Shown: positions 1-11,820 of the stretch, piece after piece
How positions within the stretch are numbered: position 1 is the first letter of the stretch
Layout: each line of letters begins with the position of its first letter
Translations under genes and position numbers: made by a program
Notes under the pieces: generated by a model
What the model saw: only the letters and a program-made list of their open reading frames with translations
Database searches by the model: none
Told to the model about the DNA's origin: nothing
Origin: Gari tellinella
Lineage: Eukaryota; Mollusca; Bivalvia; Cardiida; Psammobiidae
Length of the DNA stretch: 64,000 nucleotides
NCBI GenBank assembly: GCA_922989275.2
Contig: OV277866.1
Coordinates: forward strand, 36,659,246 to 36,723,245
Direction of reading: 5' to 3'

Positions 1-268
1 ACGGATTAGCTCCGTGGGACTGCACACACGGGGAACATATATCACATCAACCTACGGAGATTAGTTTGGAGATAAATTACGCTAAACACATGATTAATTT
101 TACTGCATGATTTTATGTAAGATCAATTGTGTAGCCAGTCTTTAGAAACAAGTGTGAGTCGCTGATTTACGGCTCTCGACTGACATGGCAATTGAGAAAT
201 TTCTTGATTTTGAGGCAACAATGATCCTTTAACTCTGAGAAATGCTGACCGCAAATTAATTCACACTT

Positions 269-341
269 GCAGACAATTTGGATCCAGCTCAGACTCCGAG
301 TTCCTCGGTGTCTGACCAGGGTCTAAATTATTTGATAATCG
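269..341. repeat. Degenerate type-1 hairpin core
   Basis: Decayed copy of the A/B/C palindrome. AGACAATTTGGATCC on the left pairs imperfectly with GGGTCTAAATTATTTG on the right, around GACTCCGAGTTCCTCGGTGTC. No clear element ends flank it. Confidence 0.55.
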
Positions 342-433
342 TATAAATGTTAGTATGATCAAAATGGCTAGTTTAAGAAATATAATCAATTAACAAATTT
401 CAAGTAAAAAAAGATATTTCAGCAACGAACGGG

Positions 434-649
434 TTAACCCCTTCACTGCCTTGCCCAAGTACTCTAGCAATTTGAAAACAGTTTGTATCCTGAACAGACG
501 CCGCGTAACGCGGCGTCTGATCAGGATACAAACTGTTTTACACTCATTTCAATATTTCATAAGTTAAAATAACTAAATATTAAATTTTAGCAATAAAAGC
601 AGACGACAATTGTTTGAAATTGATGACGTCATGACAGTGAAGGGGTTAA
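434..649. mobile_element. MITE family A, full length
   Basis: Bounded by TTAACCCCTTCACTG and its exact reverse complement CAGTGAAGGGGTTAA, giving 15-bp terminal inverted repeats if TTAA is counted. A 63-bp near-perfect palindrome (about 475-537) with a GCCGCGTAACGCGGC centre sits off-centre. The right arm carries GCAGACGACAATTG and a TGACGTCA motif at 624-631. TTAA boundaries followed by CCC resemble piggyBac-type MITEs; that superfamily assignment is inference. No coding capacity. Confidence 0.85.
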
Positions 650-1234
650 TAACATAGGTCGGTATGTATCCAGGATTTATGCCCGGTGTGCCTCTACATT
701 AGGACCGTTGCGCCTTGCAACCCGAGAGCGCGTTAATCTTGCAATTTCGACATGTTGCGCAATTAGGGTACTTATTCCTGGCAATTATTCCGCGATATAT
801 TACCAATAACAAATGACCATTACCGGTCGTAAATCTCCCAAAAATAAAATATCACATCATATGCTCACCACTTAGACACGGAGAAAGAGCACTTTGCATG
901 CAATTGCCTTATCAATAGTTTCATTACATAACAACGTTTTGGCTGTTTTTTTCTGCCTGGTCACAATTTATGAGGAGCGGAACATGACGGGTTATGATTG
1001 TTTTTCGACATAGTTGTTCTCCCCGAAAGATCTGCGAAACGAAACAACGGAAGTTATGAATGAGGAGACGAGCAGGGTCATAAAACATTCACGTTCCCCT
1101 CACAATATGCTTCTATTTCCGTGGTGTAATCATTATCATGCTGAATTGTCGTCTGCTTCAAATATATCGTCTGCGAAAATAAATCAAAATCATCTTTATG
1201 TTTTTTAAACTGAAGAACAGAGGAATATGATTAA
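650..1234. other. No recognised feature
   Basis: Unique-looking AT-rich sequence. A 64-codon open frame at 1014-1208 has no protein-like character. Confidence 0.5.
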
Positions 1235-1339
1235 CAAACAGTCTGGAACAAGATCAGACGCCGCGTGATGCGGCGTCTGATCTTGGTCATAACTGTTTGC
1301 AGTTGTAAGCCAGGTCGCGCTTGGCACGGTAGGGGTTAA
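1235..1339. mobile_element. Family A fragment: core and right end
   Basis: A 65-bp palindrome at 1235-1299 (CAAACAGTCTGG ... ATAACTGTTTG, centre GCCGCGTGATGCGGC) is followed by a short right arm ending GGTAGGGGTTAA. The left arm is not recognisable. Confidence 0.7.
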
Positions 1340-1582
1340 AACAGACAGAGAGCGAAAGAAATAACATAAAATGTACTTTGGTGATATTTTGATATTTGTT
1401 TTTCACTGTAGGATGATAGATAGGTTTTCAATTGAAAAAAACAACAATTTATTATATTTTTCAAAAATATATATCTATTGTTATTACAAATATTGGTACT
1501 GGTATACTATGCGCAAGTCTTTGTAACAGGTACAGTTGTTAATTTGTCTGACACATTATTAAGCTACATACAAAATCTTGAA

Positions 1583-1735
1583 AACATCTAGTACCACTTT
1601 ATTTATAGCTACATAAATGAAGTTGAAACATATCTAATACCATTTTATTTATAGCTACATAAATGAATTTCAAACACAAGTGGTACCATTGTGTTAAGAC
1701 AGTGACTATATAAATGAGCTAAAACATATTGAAAC
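1583..1735 (+). repeat. Short tandem repeat, about 46-bp unit
   Basis: The segment TTTATTTATAGCTACATAAA recurs in two adjacent units preceded by CTAGTACCA and CTAATACCA. A third, diverged unit contains TGGTACCA and ACTATATAAATGA. Confidence 0.6.
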
Positions 1736-1947
1736 ATGTGTCGTACAACGATAACAATTCTGTATTTTTTCATGCAATATAGCACTGTACGAATATATGT
1801 TTCGATTTAGTTCAGCTTAACACAGTGTTTCACATAATACGTCTATGAAACCTTTTATTATTTCCTTATTAAGGGAAGTAATCCTCGTGCAATTTCCATC
1901 ATATTTCAAGAATGAAGCTTAATACATATTGAAAGAAAGGAATATGA

Positions 1948-2122
1948 TTCAACCTGCTTTAAGTTGGCCCCCTGTCGTCAAAACTAGAAAGACACTCGTA
2001 CTTGGTAAAAGGTTGAAAAATATTCATTCTTAGCAACACTTTTTCAAAACCGTTAATGGAATTTCTTTTGTACGCCAAAACTAGAAACATACTACTTGGT
2101 AAAGGGTTGAAAATAATATACA
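1948..2122 (+). mobile_element. Two family E right-end fragments
   Basis: AACCTGCTTTAAGTTGG followed by GTCGTCAAAACTAGAAA and TTGGTAAAAGGTTGAA matches the right arm of family E. The CAAAACTAGAAACATACTAC ... GGTAAAGGGTTGAA segment recurs about 90 bp later, so the end is partly duplicated. Confidence 0.6.
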
Positions 2123-2353
2123 TCCTTTGAAAACATTTTCAAAACCATTTTAATGGAAGGTATGGTAGGTATTCCATAAATCAGGATATATTAATATACC
2201 TCGCTCTGTCACTATATATTGTAACCACACTGGCGTATGCTTTAAGGTAAGGGTCGAACCATGTGCAATTCAACCTTGGACTAGATGTCAAGCTGGTTGA
2301 CTCTTACAGTGGAGAAGCCGTTATTCGTTTTGTTATTATGCTATAACAAACAT

Positions 2354-2417
2354 GACAGTTTGGAGTCAGATCAAATGCCGGGTTTTCAGGTGTCTGATCA
2401 GGCTCTTAACTATTTGT
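2354..2417. repeat. Degenerate type-1 hairpin core
   Basis: ACAGTTTGGAGTCAGATCAA on the left and GTCTGATCAGGCTCTTAACT on the right keep the palindrome outline with many mismatches. Confidence 0.55.
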
Positions 2418-2594
2418 CACTCAGAATAAAGTAAATCGCTATAAATTAATCACGTTTTATTTTGTTCAATTTTTGTTTCTTTTGTGTCTAAACGGGAAGT
2501 GATAACATTTTCTCTACTGTTTATCATTTATAATTATTTATTCAAAATGTCTAAAATCTAGAATCGAAACGCAATACAAATTTGTACATGTACC

Positions 2595-2847
2595 TACAGT
2601 GGAGAATCTGTTATTCTTTCCCGTTTAAACGCAAACGTACGCAAACGCAAAGCACTAAAATGTAGAAAATAACAACTTTTGGACAATTCTGATATTTCAT
2701 GTTTATCATGGTAGCAAACAGTTTGGAGCCAGATCAGACGCCGGGTTACCCGGCGTCTGATCTGGCTCCAAACTGTTTGTAAAAGAAAAGAAAAAAGTTT
2801 TAGCGTAAACGCGTTTATCGGGAAAGAATAACAGATTCTCCACTGTA
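2595..2847 (+). mobile_element. MITE family B, full length
   Basis: Ends are TACAGTGGAGAATCTGTTAT and its reverse complement, with further subterminal pairing TTCTTTCCCGTTTAAACG / CGTTTATCGGGAAAGAA. The core at 2715-2779 is a perfect 65-bp palindrome (centre GCCGGGTTACCCGGC). TA-CAG termini resemble Tc1/mariner/pogo MITEs. An open frame crossing it on the minus strand is repeat-derived. Confidence 0.88.
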
Positions 2848-3124
2848 GCGTCTCATAAAAAGGACATATGCAAACAGTGTCGAGTTTGATCGGACGCCGC
2901 ATACTTCAGAGTCTCAGTGTTTGCTAATATTTATTTCAATATTAAACAAAACGAAAGGGGAAATTTAAACCAGGCACTCCTTACTTCAATAAACGACTAA
3001 TGCAATATATAAGCATTGAAGAATCCACTTGGAATTAGTGGGTTAAACAGACGATTCTATAACAGCATATTTGTTAAGAGTAATATCTAACCTCTGTCGA
3101 TCGCGACCAGAATGGCATATGTAA

Positions 3125-3182
3125 ATAGTTAGGATCCAGAACGGACACGGTGTAACTCGTCAATCCAAACTGTTTCCAAATT
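3125..3182. repeat. Degenerate type-1 hairpin core
   Basis: TAGTTAGGATCCAGAACGGA pairs loosely with TCAATCCAAACTGTTTCC. It is an old copy without recognisable termini. Confidence 0.5.
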
Positions 3183-3349
3183 GTCTTTAGCAATTTTGTT
3201 ACAAAATCTATACAGCTTCAGTATATTTTTTGTATAGGGCAGTTAAAAAGAAGAATTAATACTTTTTCATATTACATTAAAAAATTATCTGTTGTCTGCT
3301 TTTGGAATTTCAGAAAGTCTTTAACCTACTAAATAAGTCAAATATCTTA

Positions 3350-3583
3350 ACCAAAAGCCTCATAAATTCGCCTGTTTATGCCTTCAATGTATTCGTTCAC
3401 TAAAGAAAATAGTTTTAATTTTTCATAAAATCATGAGTATGCATAATAAGAAACATTTTCAATATCCAAGTAGCCATAAGCAGGCAGAATGTACGCACAC
3501 TGCGCTTTAAGGCACATTCTGCTTTACTTTTAAACTGGTTTAAGTGGTCACTTGTCGTCAAAACTAGATATAGGTTATTCCGT
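3350..3583 (+). mobile_element. MITE family E, degenerate
   Basis: The left arm with CACTAAAGAAAATAGTT, a hairpin core containing GGCACATTCTGCTTTACTTT, and the right arm GTGGTCACTTGTCGTCAAAA correspond in order to the intact copy at 13126-13378. Confidence 0.65.
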
Positions 3584-4058
3584 AATACGCAGGCTAAATA
3601 GATTCAACCCGCTTTCATTAACATTTCGCAGTAGAAATACACTGTAAGGTATTTATAGAACTATGTTTGGGTGGCCTAAATTAATTCATAGTATATCACC
3701 CCAAACCCAAATAACCTTTGAAAATCGGTAGATATTCATCAAGTCCCCCATCTCTACTTCTCAAACGCACAGTTACTGAAAATATTTATTGTTGTATATT
3801 TTATATCCTGCTTAAATAAAAGGGCCAGTGTTAGGTTTTCTAGTTTACCAGTCGAGATAACGATGAATTATGTTGCCTCGGCAACAATCGTTCAGAACAC
3901 CTGATGGTTTTCTTTTCAGAATAATGTCCTACATCATTCGCAAGTGGGCCGCACACCTTGTGGCCTTTTGCTGAACGTGTACCCTTTATAATTTACCATT
4001 TCTTAACAGATAGAAATACATTATTCTTCCCCAAGATAAATTCTTAAAGAAACGAGAT

Positions 4059-4477
4059 TATAGTAAAATCCCTCTATAACGACAAATTAAAAGAAGGCTA
4101 ATTGATTGTATGAACGAATGGTGACAGCTTAAGGCAAGGTGAACTTAAATCATAAAACTCCTTTAGAAACGGGTTTCTGTTTTACTTTCATCTTGCTTTA
4201 TGCAACCACCTGCTTTAAACATACAGTAAAACCTCGCTATTACGACCACTAAATTATGTTAATTATTAGGGTGTTTACGATAGGTGACCGCTTAAAGCAA
4301 GGTGACAGTGAAACAGAAAGCTCCTATAGGAGCTTTCTGTTTCACTGTAACCTTGCCTTAAGGTGTCAGCTGTCTATTATACACTCAATTAGCCTTCGTT
4401 TTAGTGGTCTTAATAGCGAGGTTTTACTGTATATTGATAACACAATGTAGTGGTCGTAATAGGGAAGTTTTATTGTA
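4059..4477 (+). mobile_element. MITE family D, outer copy split by a second D
   Basis: The left part runs from TATAGTAAAATCCCTCTATA through AAGGCAAGGTGAACTT and TTTCTGTTTTACTTTCATCT to TGCTTTAAAC. The right part, TTGATAACACAATGTAGTGG through AGTTTTATTGTA, resumes after an inserted D copy at 4222-4431. It is older and more diverged than the insert. Confidence 0.75.
4222..4431 (+). mobile_element. MITE family D, full length, nested
   Basis: Ends are TACAGTAAAACCTCGCTATT and GCGAGGTTTTACTGTA. The central hairpin is AAAGCAAGGTGACAGTGAAA ... AGCTCCTATAGGAGCT. It lies inside the outer D copy. Tigger/pogo-style ends with a TA target are an inference. Confidence 0.85.
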
Positions 4478-4850
4478 CGTTCATTTCAAACAGTTTGACG
4501 CCATGTACATGTAAATAAACCGTAATCAATTTCACAATACATTCATTTTCTATGTATTATATTTCGTTCCGTTCGCATTTGATTTAATCAGCGGAAAATG
4601 ACCATTTATTCACATGGTACTTGAATATTTGCTCATATTGGTTTAAGGTTCACAATTATACAAGTGTTCGCAAAAATGTATGCTCATAATAATGCCACAT
4701 GGTCATTGCAAACCGCTAGAAACAGTACATCCGAACAAGTCTTGTAGTTGCATGGACGATGAACTACATATTGCTAGCATGGTCCCGGACAAGTCTCCGT
4801 ATGCCTTTGATAATATTTTGTGAAATGTTTTATAATCAGATAACTAATAA

Positions 4851-4987
4851 GGCTCCAAACTGTTTGCCACATATATTAAAACGAATATGTAATATTGTCA
4901 GAAAATTGTTATTTTCTACATTTTAGTAAAATGTGTTTTCGTTTCGTTTGCGTTTTAGCAGGAGGGAATAACATGTTCTCAACTGTA
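4851..4987 (+). mobile_element. Family B right-half fragment
   Basis: GGCTCCAAACTGTTTGCCAC, then a decayed GTTATTTTCTACATTTTAGT and CGTTTGCGTTTTAGCAGG, and an end TTCTCAACTGTA match the right half of family B. The left half is missing. Confidence 0.65.
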
Positions 4988-5284
4988 CGTACCGAACAAA
5001 GGTCTACGGTAGATCAGTGGTATTCTAAACTTTTCAGGTTGTTTCAGTTTAGTTTCAACAGTATTTTATTTCAATCTAGATATTCAGAGATGACCAAATA
5101 TACTGTTTAAACAATAAACCGAAAAACAAAGATGCCTTTATAAAATGTACAGTACGACAATTTCTTGACAATATTGTTTTATGAACAGGTTTAGTTTACA
5201 ATGAATAGAGTATATGGTACTAAGACAGTTTCAACTGAACTTTTATTGTATATATTAATCGATGACTTGGAAAAGAAACACAAT

Positions 5285-5500
5285 GTTCCTGGACCCATTA
5301 CACCATAGCCTGTTTCTAATTTTGAAACTAGTGACCACTAAAAGCAGACTAAGATTTAATCAGATTGTGGCTTAATGCGCATTCTATTTTTTTTCCCAGT
5401 TTGCTTTAAGCTGCAATCTGCATCTATTATAGCAATAGTTCTAAATGTACATATTCATGACTGTATACAATAAAATCTTTTCTTGATCGGATAAATATAT
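5285..5500 (-). mobile_element. Family E, degenerate, reversed
   Basis: TAGCCTGTTTCTAATTTTGA, AATGCGCATTCTATTTTT, TTTGCTTTAAGCTGCAATCT and ATATTCATGACTGTATACAA follow the order of reversed family E. Confidence 0.6.
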
Positions 5501-5924
5501 CAAAGTCATAAAAAGGCGTATTTATATCAGTAAATAAACTAACAATGTGTTGTTGTAATGTAAATAGTCAAAACTATTGATTATATTGAAACACACATAT
5601 GAACATACAAAATGTTTCGACTGTGACGTTTAGAAATACACACTGCCATTTAAAATAGAATTTTATACATTGGAAGGGCAGAATTAATCTTTTTGTAACC
5701 ATATATCGCTTGATTGAAGGACAAAGTATTACGTTCATACATCGACATAAACAATATCAAGAGGTCTAAATTTGAAAGTGTAGGCAGTAACACTTTAAGT
5801 AAATAGTATATTATATTTATGCAAAACTTCAAATATGAAAGTACAAACAACCCATGCGAAAACGCAAGCTTTACATGTTCAATACATAGATAAGTTTATA
5901 TCAGTTCCAGCCTGCATGAAGCTA

Positions 5925-6040
5925 CCATCTGCTATGAAAATGAAAATATTTATGTTGGTACATGTTTATGACTGTATCAAAGGGAGTTATGTTTTGCAGT
6001 GGACGAATAAAATAAATGCCCTAAAAAGCGCTTCTATTGG
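5925..6040 (-). mobile_element. Family E half element, reversed
   Basis: AAGCTACCATCTGCTATGAA, CATGTTTATGACTGTATCAA and CCTAAAAAGCGCTTCTAT match the stem-distal half of reversed family E. No hairpin core remains. Confidence 0.55.
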
Positions 6041-6127
6041 GGAAAGGATAAACACTTTATTTGCCATTTATAAACAAAGTAACCGTAAATAGTATAAGTG
6101 ACATATGCAAATACATGTAGTGTAGTC

Positions 6128-6240
6128 CAAGATCGGAATAAATCTATAGGAGCCCTCTGATCAGGTTCTGCACTGTTTATCAATTTATGTTCAAGACAAT
6201 TTTAAGAAACACTAGGTTGTCAAAATTGGACTGTTCTTTT
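6128..6240. mobile_element. Family I fragment
   Basis: AGGAGCCCTCTGATCAGGTT followed by CTGCACTGTTTATC matches the right half of the family I hairpin. The remainder is not recognisable. Confidence 0.45.
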
Positions 6241-6484
6241 TGAAAAGTGGAATTGCCATTTTGCAGTTTTACGGGTCACATGGAATTAGTGTCTGCTTAA
6301 AACCTCATGTGCCGAAATAAGTGAACATTAATTCGACTGACGACAATCTTTCTATGGGCTCTTGCTTTCAGGTACATACGGATTGTTTCGTTCGTTCTGT
6401 TCTTAGGTTAAAAGACAACATCTGCTTCAATATTGGCCCCTGCTTTTATTTGGGAAAGTTAGGAAATTTTAAAATTTGGCTACA

Positions 6485-6600
6485 GAAACATTCGATATAA
6501 GTACTAAAAGGTTTAGACCATGATCAGATGCCGAGTACCTCGGCGTCTGATCAGGATCGAATGTTTCGCAAACTTCGGGTAAGTCAGTACGAGGGGTTAA
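6485..6600. mobile_element. Family A variant with asymmetric stem
   Basis: Outer arms GAAACATTCGAT / ATCGAATGTTTC are replaced relative to other copies but still pair. The left arm carries about 20 extra bases. The inner stem GATCAGATGCCGAG / CTCGGCGTCTGATC is typical. It ends with GAGGGGTTAA, the family A terminus. Confidence 0.65.
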
Positions 6601-6644
6601 ATCTTTTGCCAGCCAATCGTGTCAAACTGACAATGTCTATTATT

Positions 6645-6838
6645 ACAGAGCTCCAGATAAGGGGGTATTTCAAAAACCAAAAAAGTTTTTCTGCTTAAAA
6701 CCCTATGGTGTCACTATTCATTAGAATCGTCTCGAAGAGACAAGTCTGATGAGTAGTAACACCACAGGATTTGGTGATGAAATAAGTGAGAAAATATTGG
6801 ATTTGTACAGTTTATTCCCTCTTATCTGGAGTCCTGAT
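6645..6838. mobile_element. Foldback element, family N (single copy here)
   Basis: CTCCAGATAAGGGGGTAT on the left pairs with ATTCCCTCTTATCTGGAG on the right. Inner segments continue to pair towards the centre GTCTCGAAGAGAC. No open frame. Superfamily unknown. Confidence 0.6.
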
Positions 6839-7238
6839 AATAGTCAAGATAAAGGTTTAGAGCTTTTCAGGATATCATCTGTTTGATTTTCGTATAAGAC
6901 ATTCTTATTCAAAAATAAAATTACAAAGAAAACTACTTTTCGATATATAACAGACGGCATTGTATAAGTTGGCTATAATGTACGTACAATTAGTCTTGTT
7001 AACTACAGTAGCCCGAATATGAACTGTTAGGTCATCCAGTTAAAACTCATTTTTCACAGCGAGTTCAGCCTTAATTATGGAGCTGAAATGAAATAAACGT
7101 GTGGATATCATTAAACATACTTTATGTCACATTTAAGACCCACAGGTGTTCAGATTGAATAAGTTATAATTATGAAATTGCTGCTCTTCGTGAATACAAC
7201 AGAGGCATACAACAAAACAAAAGTAAGGGTTGTACATT

Positions 7239-7570
7239 GAGATAGAGAGAGAGAGAAACAGACAGACAAACAGAGAGAGAGAGAGAGACAAAGACAGAGA
7301 CAAAGACAGACAGACGGACAGGCAGAGACACAGAGAGAGAGACAGAGAGAGAGGGACAGAGACAGAGAGGCAGAGACAGATAGAGAGACAGATAAAAAGA
7401 GACGGAGAGAGACAGACATACAGAGACAGAGAGAGAGAGACGGAGTCAGCGAGAGACAAAGAGAGACAGAGAGGGCGAGAGAGAGACATGAGAAATACAA
7501 ATAGAGAAATAGAGATAGAGAGAAAAAGAAAAAGACAGAGAGAGATAAACAGAGAGAGAGATAGGGAAAC

Positions 7571-7603
<33 letters not shown>

Positions 7604-7628
7604 CACAAAGAGAATGATGGAGAAGAAA
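7239..7628. repeat. Purine-rich GA/GACA microsatellite
   Basis: About 390 bp in which the plus strand is almost only A, G and scattered C, as irregular GAGA and GACAGA units. Several long open frames on both strands (Ser/Leu-rich or Arg/Glu-rich) are low-complexity artefacts. Confidence 0.9.
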
Positions 7629-7643
7629 GCGTTGATTTGCGCC

Positions 7644-7690
7644 TGATCAGGATACAAACTGTTTGACACATGTATCGATATTTCATTTGA
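7644..7690. repeat. Type-1 core, right half only
   Basis: CTGATCAGGATACAAACTGT followed by TTGACACATGTATCGATATT is a right half-palindrome with its usual A-family flank. It directly abuts the GA microsatellite, which replaces the left half. Confidence 0.6.
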
Positions 7691-7861
7691 TAATGTTTAA
7701 ATCTTACTCTGAAGTAATAGTGCAGGCAAGAGTATGCAAACAGCCGCTATAACGACAGGTTATAGGGTAAAAACGACAGGTTATAGGGTGAAAACCAACG
7801 AAACAAAGGCATCGAAAGGGTGAAACGAACTCACATGTATTAACGTGCAAGAAATTACAGT

Positions 7862-8112
7862 TTAACTCTATCCTCCCTGAGACTTTAAATGGACAATTCC
7901 AGTTTCCATTTTAGTCTAGTCCATATCTGACTTTTAAGGGTTGTTTTTGTCATTGTTTGGCATTGTGACAAACAGTGAAGACCCTGATCAGAGGGCTCCT
8001 TTCGGAGCCCTCTGATCAGGGTCTTCACTGTTTGCATAGGACAAGTGTACTATTCACATGTATACTGTTTGAAAAGCACGCCTATATGCGGGACTAGGGT
8101 TCAAAGAGTTAA
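7862..8112 (+). mobile_element. MITE family I, full length
   Basis: Runs from TTAACTCTATCCTCCCT to a right end AAAGAGTTAA. The hairpin centre is GATCAGAGGGCTCCTTTCGG, its outer arms reading CAAACAGTGAAGACCC / GGGTCTTCACTGTTTG. Copies at 15963-16213 and 45441-45690 are nearly the same length and sequence. Confidence 0.85.
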
Positions 8113-8246
8113 GAAGCGTTTTCTAAGAGTCAAACAGCTTACAGCCTGTCCCGATTGCCATATTGTTTTAGCAGGAAAAGTTGGTTCTATTTGAGTATTT
8201 TCCTAGCCCTTTCTCCGATGCAGGTGACTACAATGGGATCGAGAGA

Positions 8247-8285
8247 GTCTGATCAGGATTCAAAATTGTTTGACCGTCATGTCCA
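8247..8285. repeat. Type-1 core, right half only
   Basis: GAGTCTGATCAGGATTCAAA then ATTGTTTGACCGTCATG. The left half of the palindrome is absent. Confidence 0.5.
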
Positions 8286-8345
8286 TGTGTTTCTTTCAAT
8301 AAAAAAATCGTAAAATTAACATTTTATAGAAACTACCAGATGACT

Positions 8346-9161
8346 TTTAACAGACAATAAATTGGAATTGAATAGGTTAAACGTTGTTGTTTCGTAGTTA
8401 TTAAGAATTTTGTAAAACGAATGTTGCGGGTATATATGTATGACTTATGTTGAATTTACGTTTTGCGTGTATTACTATTTTATTCATAAATTCTACTTCG
8501 CTGTCTCCTATCAAATATAAGATTCTAAATTAAAGCTCAATCGGTTAACAGCAATGTGTTACGTTTATATTAAGTTATTCCAATTAAGTCCAAATTGCTC
8601 ATAATTCCTTTCTTATTGTTTCTATTTTAGATTGATTATAAGCATTAAGAACTACTAGGAATATTTTGGCCGGAATTCAAATCGCTTCAGAGGTATAACC
8701 TATTGCCTGATAGAGCCACGGGTATTCTAATATCATCATTTTCTTAAAAAATATTCAACATGATTTATTTCTTGTAATTTGAATATGCTGTAACTAAATG
8801 ATTTATAAATGCCTTTTGTTATCATCTATTGTGCATTTAATCGAAATTCATCAGGAAATAATTGCTATCACATTTGTGCAGTTATTGCAATGTAATCTAG
8901 CTCATTTCAGAAAATGAGATAAAAGACATTGTAAATGTGATTAATGAACTTTAAGGTAGCATGTAATGTTTTCGATTAGGTTTCAAAGTCATTTGCCTCA
9001 TAAGAAGCACTTAAATATCTCATTCGTCTCGTACATCAAATTCCGGCAGTTCCTCGGGTGTTTTCATTGCAGTTGCTCTATAATCAGTTCATATCGTAAC
9101 CCTTATTGTGTTACAGTTACAGCAAATTGTTCTTACATGTTCAAACAAAACGATCGCGAAA
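8346..9161. other. No recognised feature
   Basis: AT-rich unique sequence. No exon-like frame or repeat was recognised. Confidence 0.5.
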
Positions 9162-9411
9162 TACAGTGGAGAATCTGTTATTCCTTCCCGTTTAAACGCA
9201 AACGTACGCAAACGCAAAACACTAAAACGTAGAAAAGAACAACTTTTGAACAATTCTGATATTTCATGTTTATCTTGGTGGCAAACAGGTTGGAGCCTGA
9301 TCAGACGCCGGGTTACCCGGCGTCTGATCTGGCTCCAAACTGTTTGCACTGCGAATAATAGTTTTAGCGTAAACGCGTTTATTGGGAAAGAATAACAGAT
9401 TCTCCACTGTA
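9162..9411 (+). mobile_element. MITE family B, full length
   Basis: 250 bp with TACAGTGGAGAATCTGTTAT termini and the GCCGGGTTACCCGGC palindrome. Very close to the copies at 20714-20963 and 33646-33895, suggesting recent activity. Confidence 0.88.
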
Positions 9412-11820
9412 TATATATTGAAAGTAAATAATGAGAGTTGGAGAAAAGGTACTTCTTTCTTTTTAAAGTAAGCGTCAGAGAGTTTGGTGTATAATAATAC
9501 GCGAGATTACTAAGCTTCTTATCTGGCTTCAAACTGTTTTCAATTGCCTCCAGCGAATGGAGCACTAGCGCGTTTGTGTTTGGAATGAATAACACACTAA
9601 TTGTTGTGCGAATAGCTAAGTTAGTAGGTAAAATGTTAAGGTCGATATCAGACTTATTTTGCCTAAATGTTTGACACCCATATTGGTATTGACTATAATG
9701 GAATTAATATGAGAGAAATACCTTTGGAATATATTATACATGTAATACTTTGATATGGTCAGTGTCAATTTACTAATTTATTTCGCCACACGGATACCTG
9801 TCAAAAACCACTTCCTTTCAAGGATGTCGAATAGTAATGCATGACCTTTAAATCGTTGTGATATATTAGGTAAAGCTGTAGACATATGCGTGCATCAATT
9901 TCCCGTCGTTCTTCATTTGCTTAAAGCATAAAACAGTGTTCTTCCAACTGACTTTCGAAAACAGTATTTACCAACCAACACTGAGTCCCTAAATATTGGG
10001 ATCACATTAGAGTGTGTATCCTAAAGATTAATGTTTAAATAATTTCACTTGATAAACAGATATTGCAAACTCTTTTTCAAATGTCCTATCAAGGGCCATG
10101 AACCTTTCGAATATGCATTATGTCTGCAAACAATTAAACTAGTCAACACTGTAAGGTTAAGCTATTGTCAGTAATCGTGCTTGTTCATTGCACGTTATTG
10201 GTATATTCTTCGGAGACATTGCATAGTTTTTATCATATTTCATACAAAGCAATAATCGTAATGATACATAAATTCACACTCAAAACGTTTGGCTATTGAG
10301 TTTGCTAACATGCGTTAATAACAATGCATGTTTTTTATTTCACACTTTGTATTGGCCCCACAGTTCTACTTGCTAGGATTACAAGGATGTGACTGTGAGT
10401 TTTAGACTTTCAAAATAGTTTACACATAGAAATGATCTACAGTAAATCTCGTGTATGACTGCCAAACAAAAGGAAGATAAATTAACATAAATCTATTCGC
10501 ATAAACGTGGAAGCTTCATGCAGATGTAACGAAAAACTTAATGCATTACATAATTCTTGCGTAAAGCAGTACCATATCTTTAGAGAAGGTTTTGTTTCGG
10601 TATTGCGAGTACGTATTTCACAAATTTTAACTATTGTATATAGAACCAATGACAAATAGATTTCGAAAAATTACTTTCTTAAAATATGCAGTGCAATCTA
10701 TGAAACAATAAATGTTGCTTTTATGGCACCATCTAAGCCATTGATATTTGTAAAACTGTCACATTTCAGCTACAAATCATCTAAAACTTTCAATTACTTC
10801 TCTAAAAGTTTAAGGCCTGTGTTTTTATCAATATATTAGAACTTTCAATTAACTACGGTTGCCGCAGGAAGTAACTCATCTTAATAATCATGAAATATGC
10901 TGAATTTATGGCTTCGTTTTACTTCAAATAGATTCTATTTACAAGGAAAGTTTAATAAGTTCATGATAGTAAAACCTTTATCAGCGACAGTTTACAATAC
11001 CTTTCGCATCATACATATTCTTGCAGGATAAAAGTAATATAAAAGCATCACTGCTGTGTTTGCATTTCGCAGTCTCATTTCTGTATGAAGGACATGGGTT
11101 GCTCAATTTAACTATCACTTTAAATGGCGTTTACTTACATTAATTAAATGCTTGAAATGTAAGAGAGCAAGTGCACAATTGCATAAACTGATGAAGATTG
11201 CGACATTTATTTGCTCGAAATTGATTGACAACGAAACAACTTTGAAAATGTAAACTGATATTATTTACAAACATTAGCCTTACAAGTTAATGATCTGCCA
11301 TATATATTTCATAGTATATATGCCCTACATGGGGTATTGATACATACGTGCCAGTAATATCTAGAGTAAAACATACAATAGTATACACCCTGCTGAACTG
11401 TGCTCATTTGATCGGTCGATATAGATGCACGCCCTTATCCGCAAAAAGCAATATTGACCCGAAAAAGTGATACCGCCTCTTGTAACTAAACCGGACACTC
11501 TGTAAACAAACAAAATAGCAGCTAAATCTACCAAACATCAATTTTCAAGAATGTCGATGGAATATTTAATTCTTTTAAGCGAATATCAACTCACATATCT
11601 TTTGTAAGAGCGTTTTGTAAGAGCATATAGTATCATAATTATTACATATGTTTTGGTCGATATGTCTTTTTACAGACCTGTAAAAATAATATTGACCTTG
11701 GACTTCTTCCTCTTTCAATATCATATGTGCAAGCCCGTAAAACAGATAGTGGCCTCAACATACGTTAACTATTGTAATATATATAGACCCTCGTCCGGAA
11801 TCCTCTGATGTAGGGCAACA
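9412..11820. other. Long repeat-poor stretch
   Basis: About 2.4 kb with only a diverged family B trace near 9520-9600 (CTGGCTTCAAACTGTTTTCA). Otherwise unique AT-rich sequence with stop codons in all frames. It could be intron or intergenic. Confidence 0.5.

Noticed and set aside
7133..7686. Ser/Leu-rich and Arg/Glu-rich open frames on both strands
   Set aside because: They are translations of the GA/GACA microsatellite, with no non-repeat extension.
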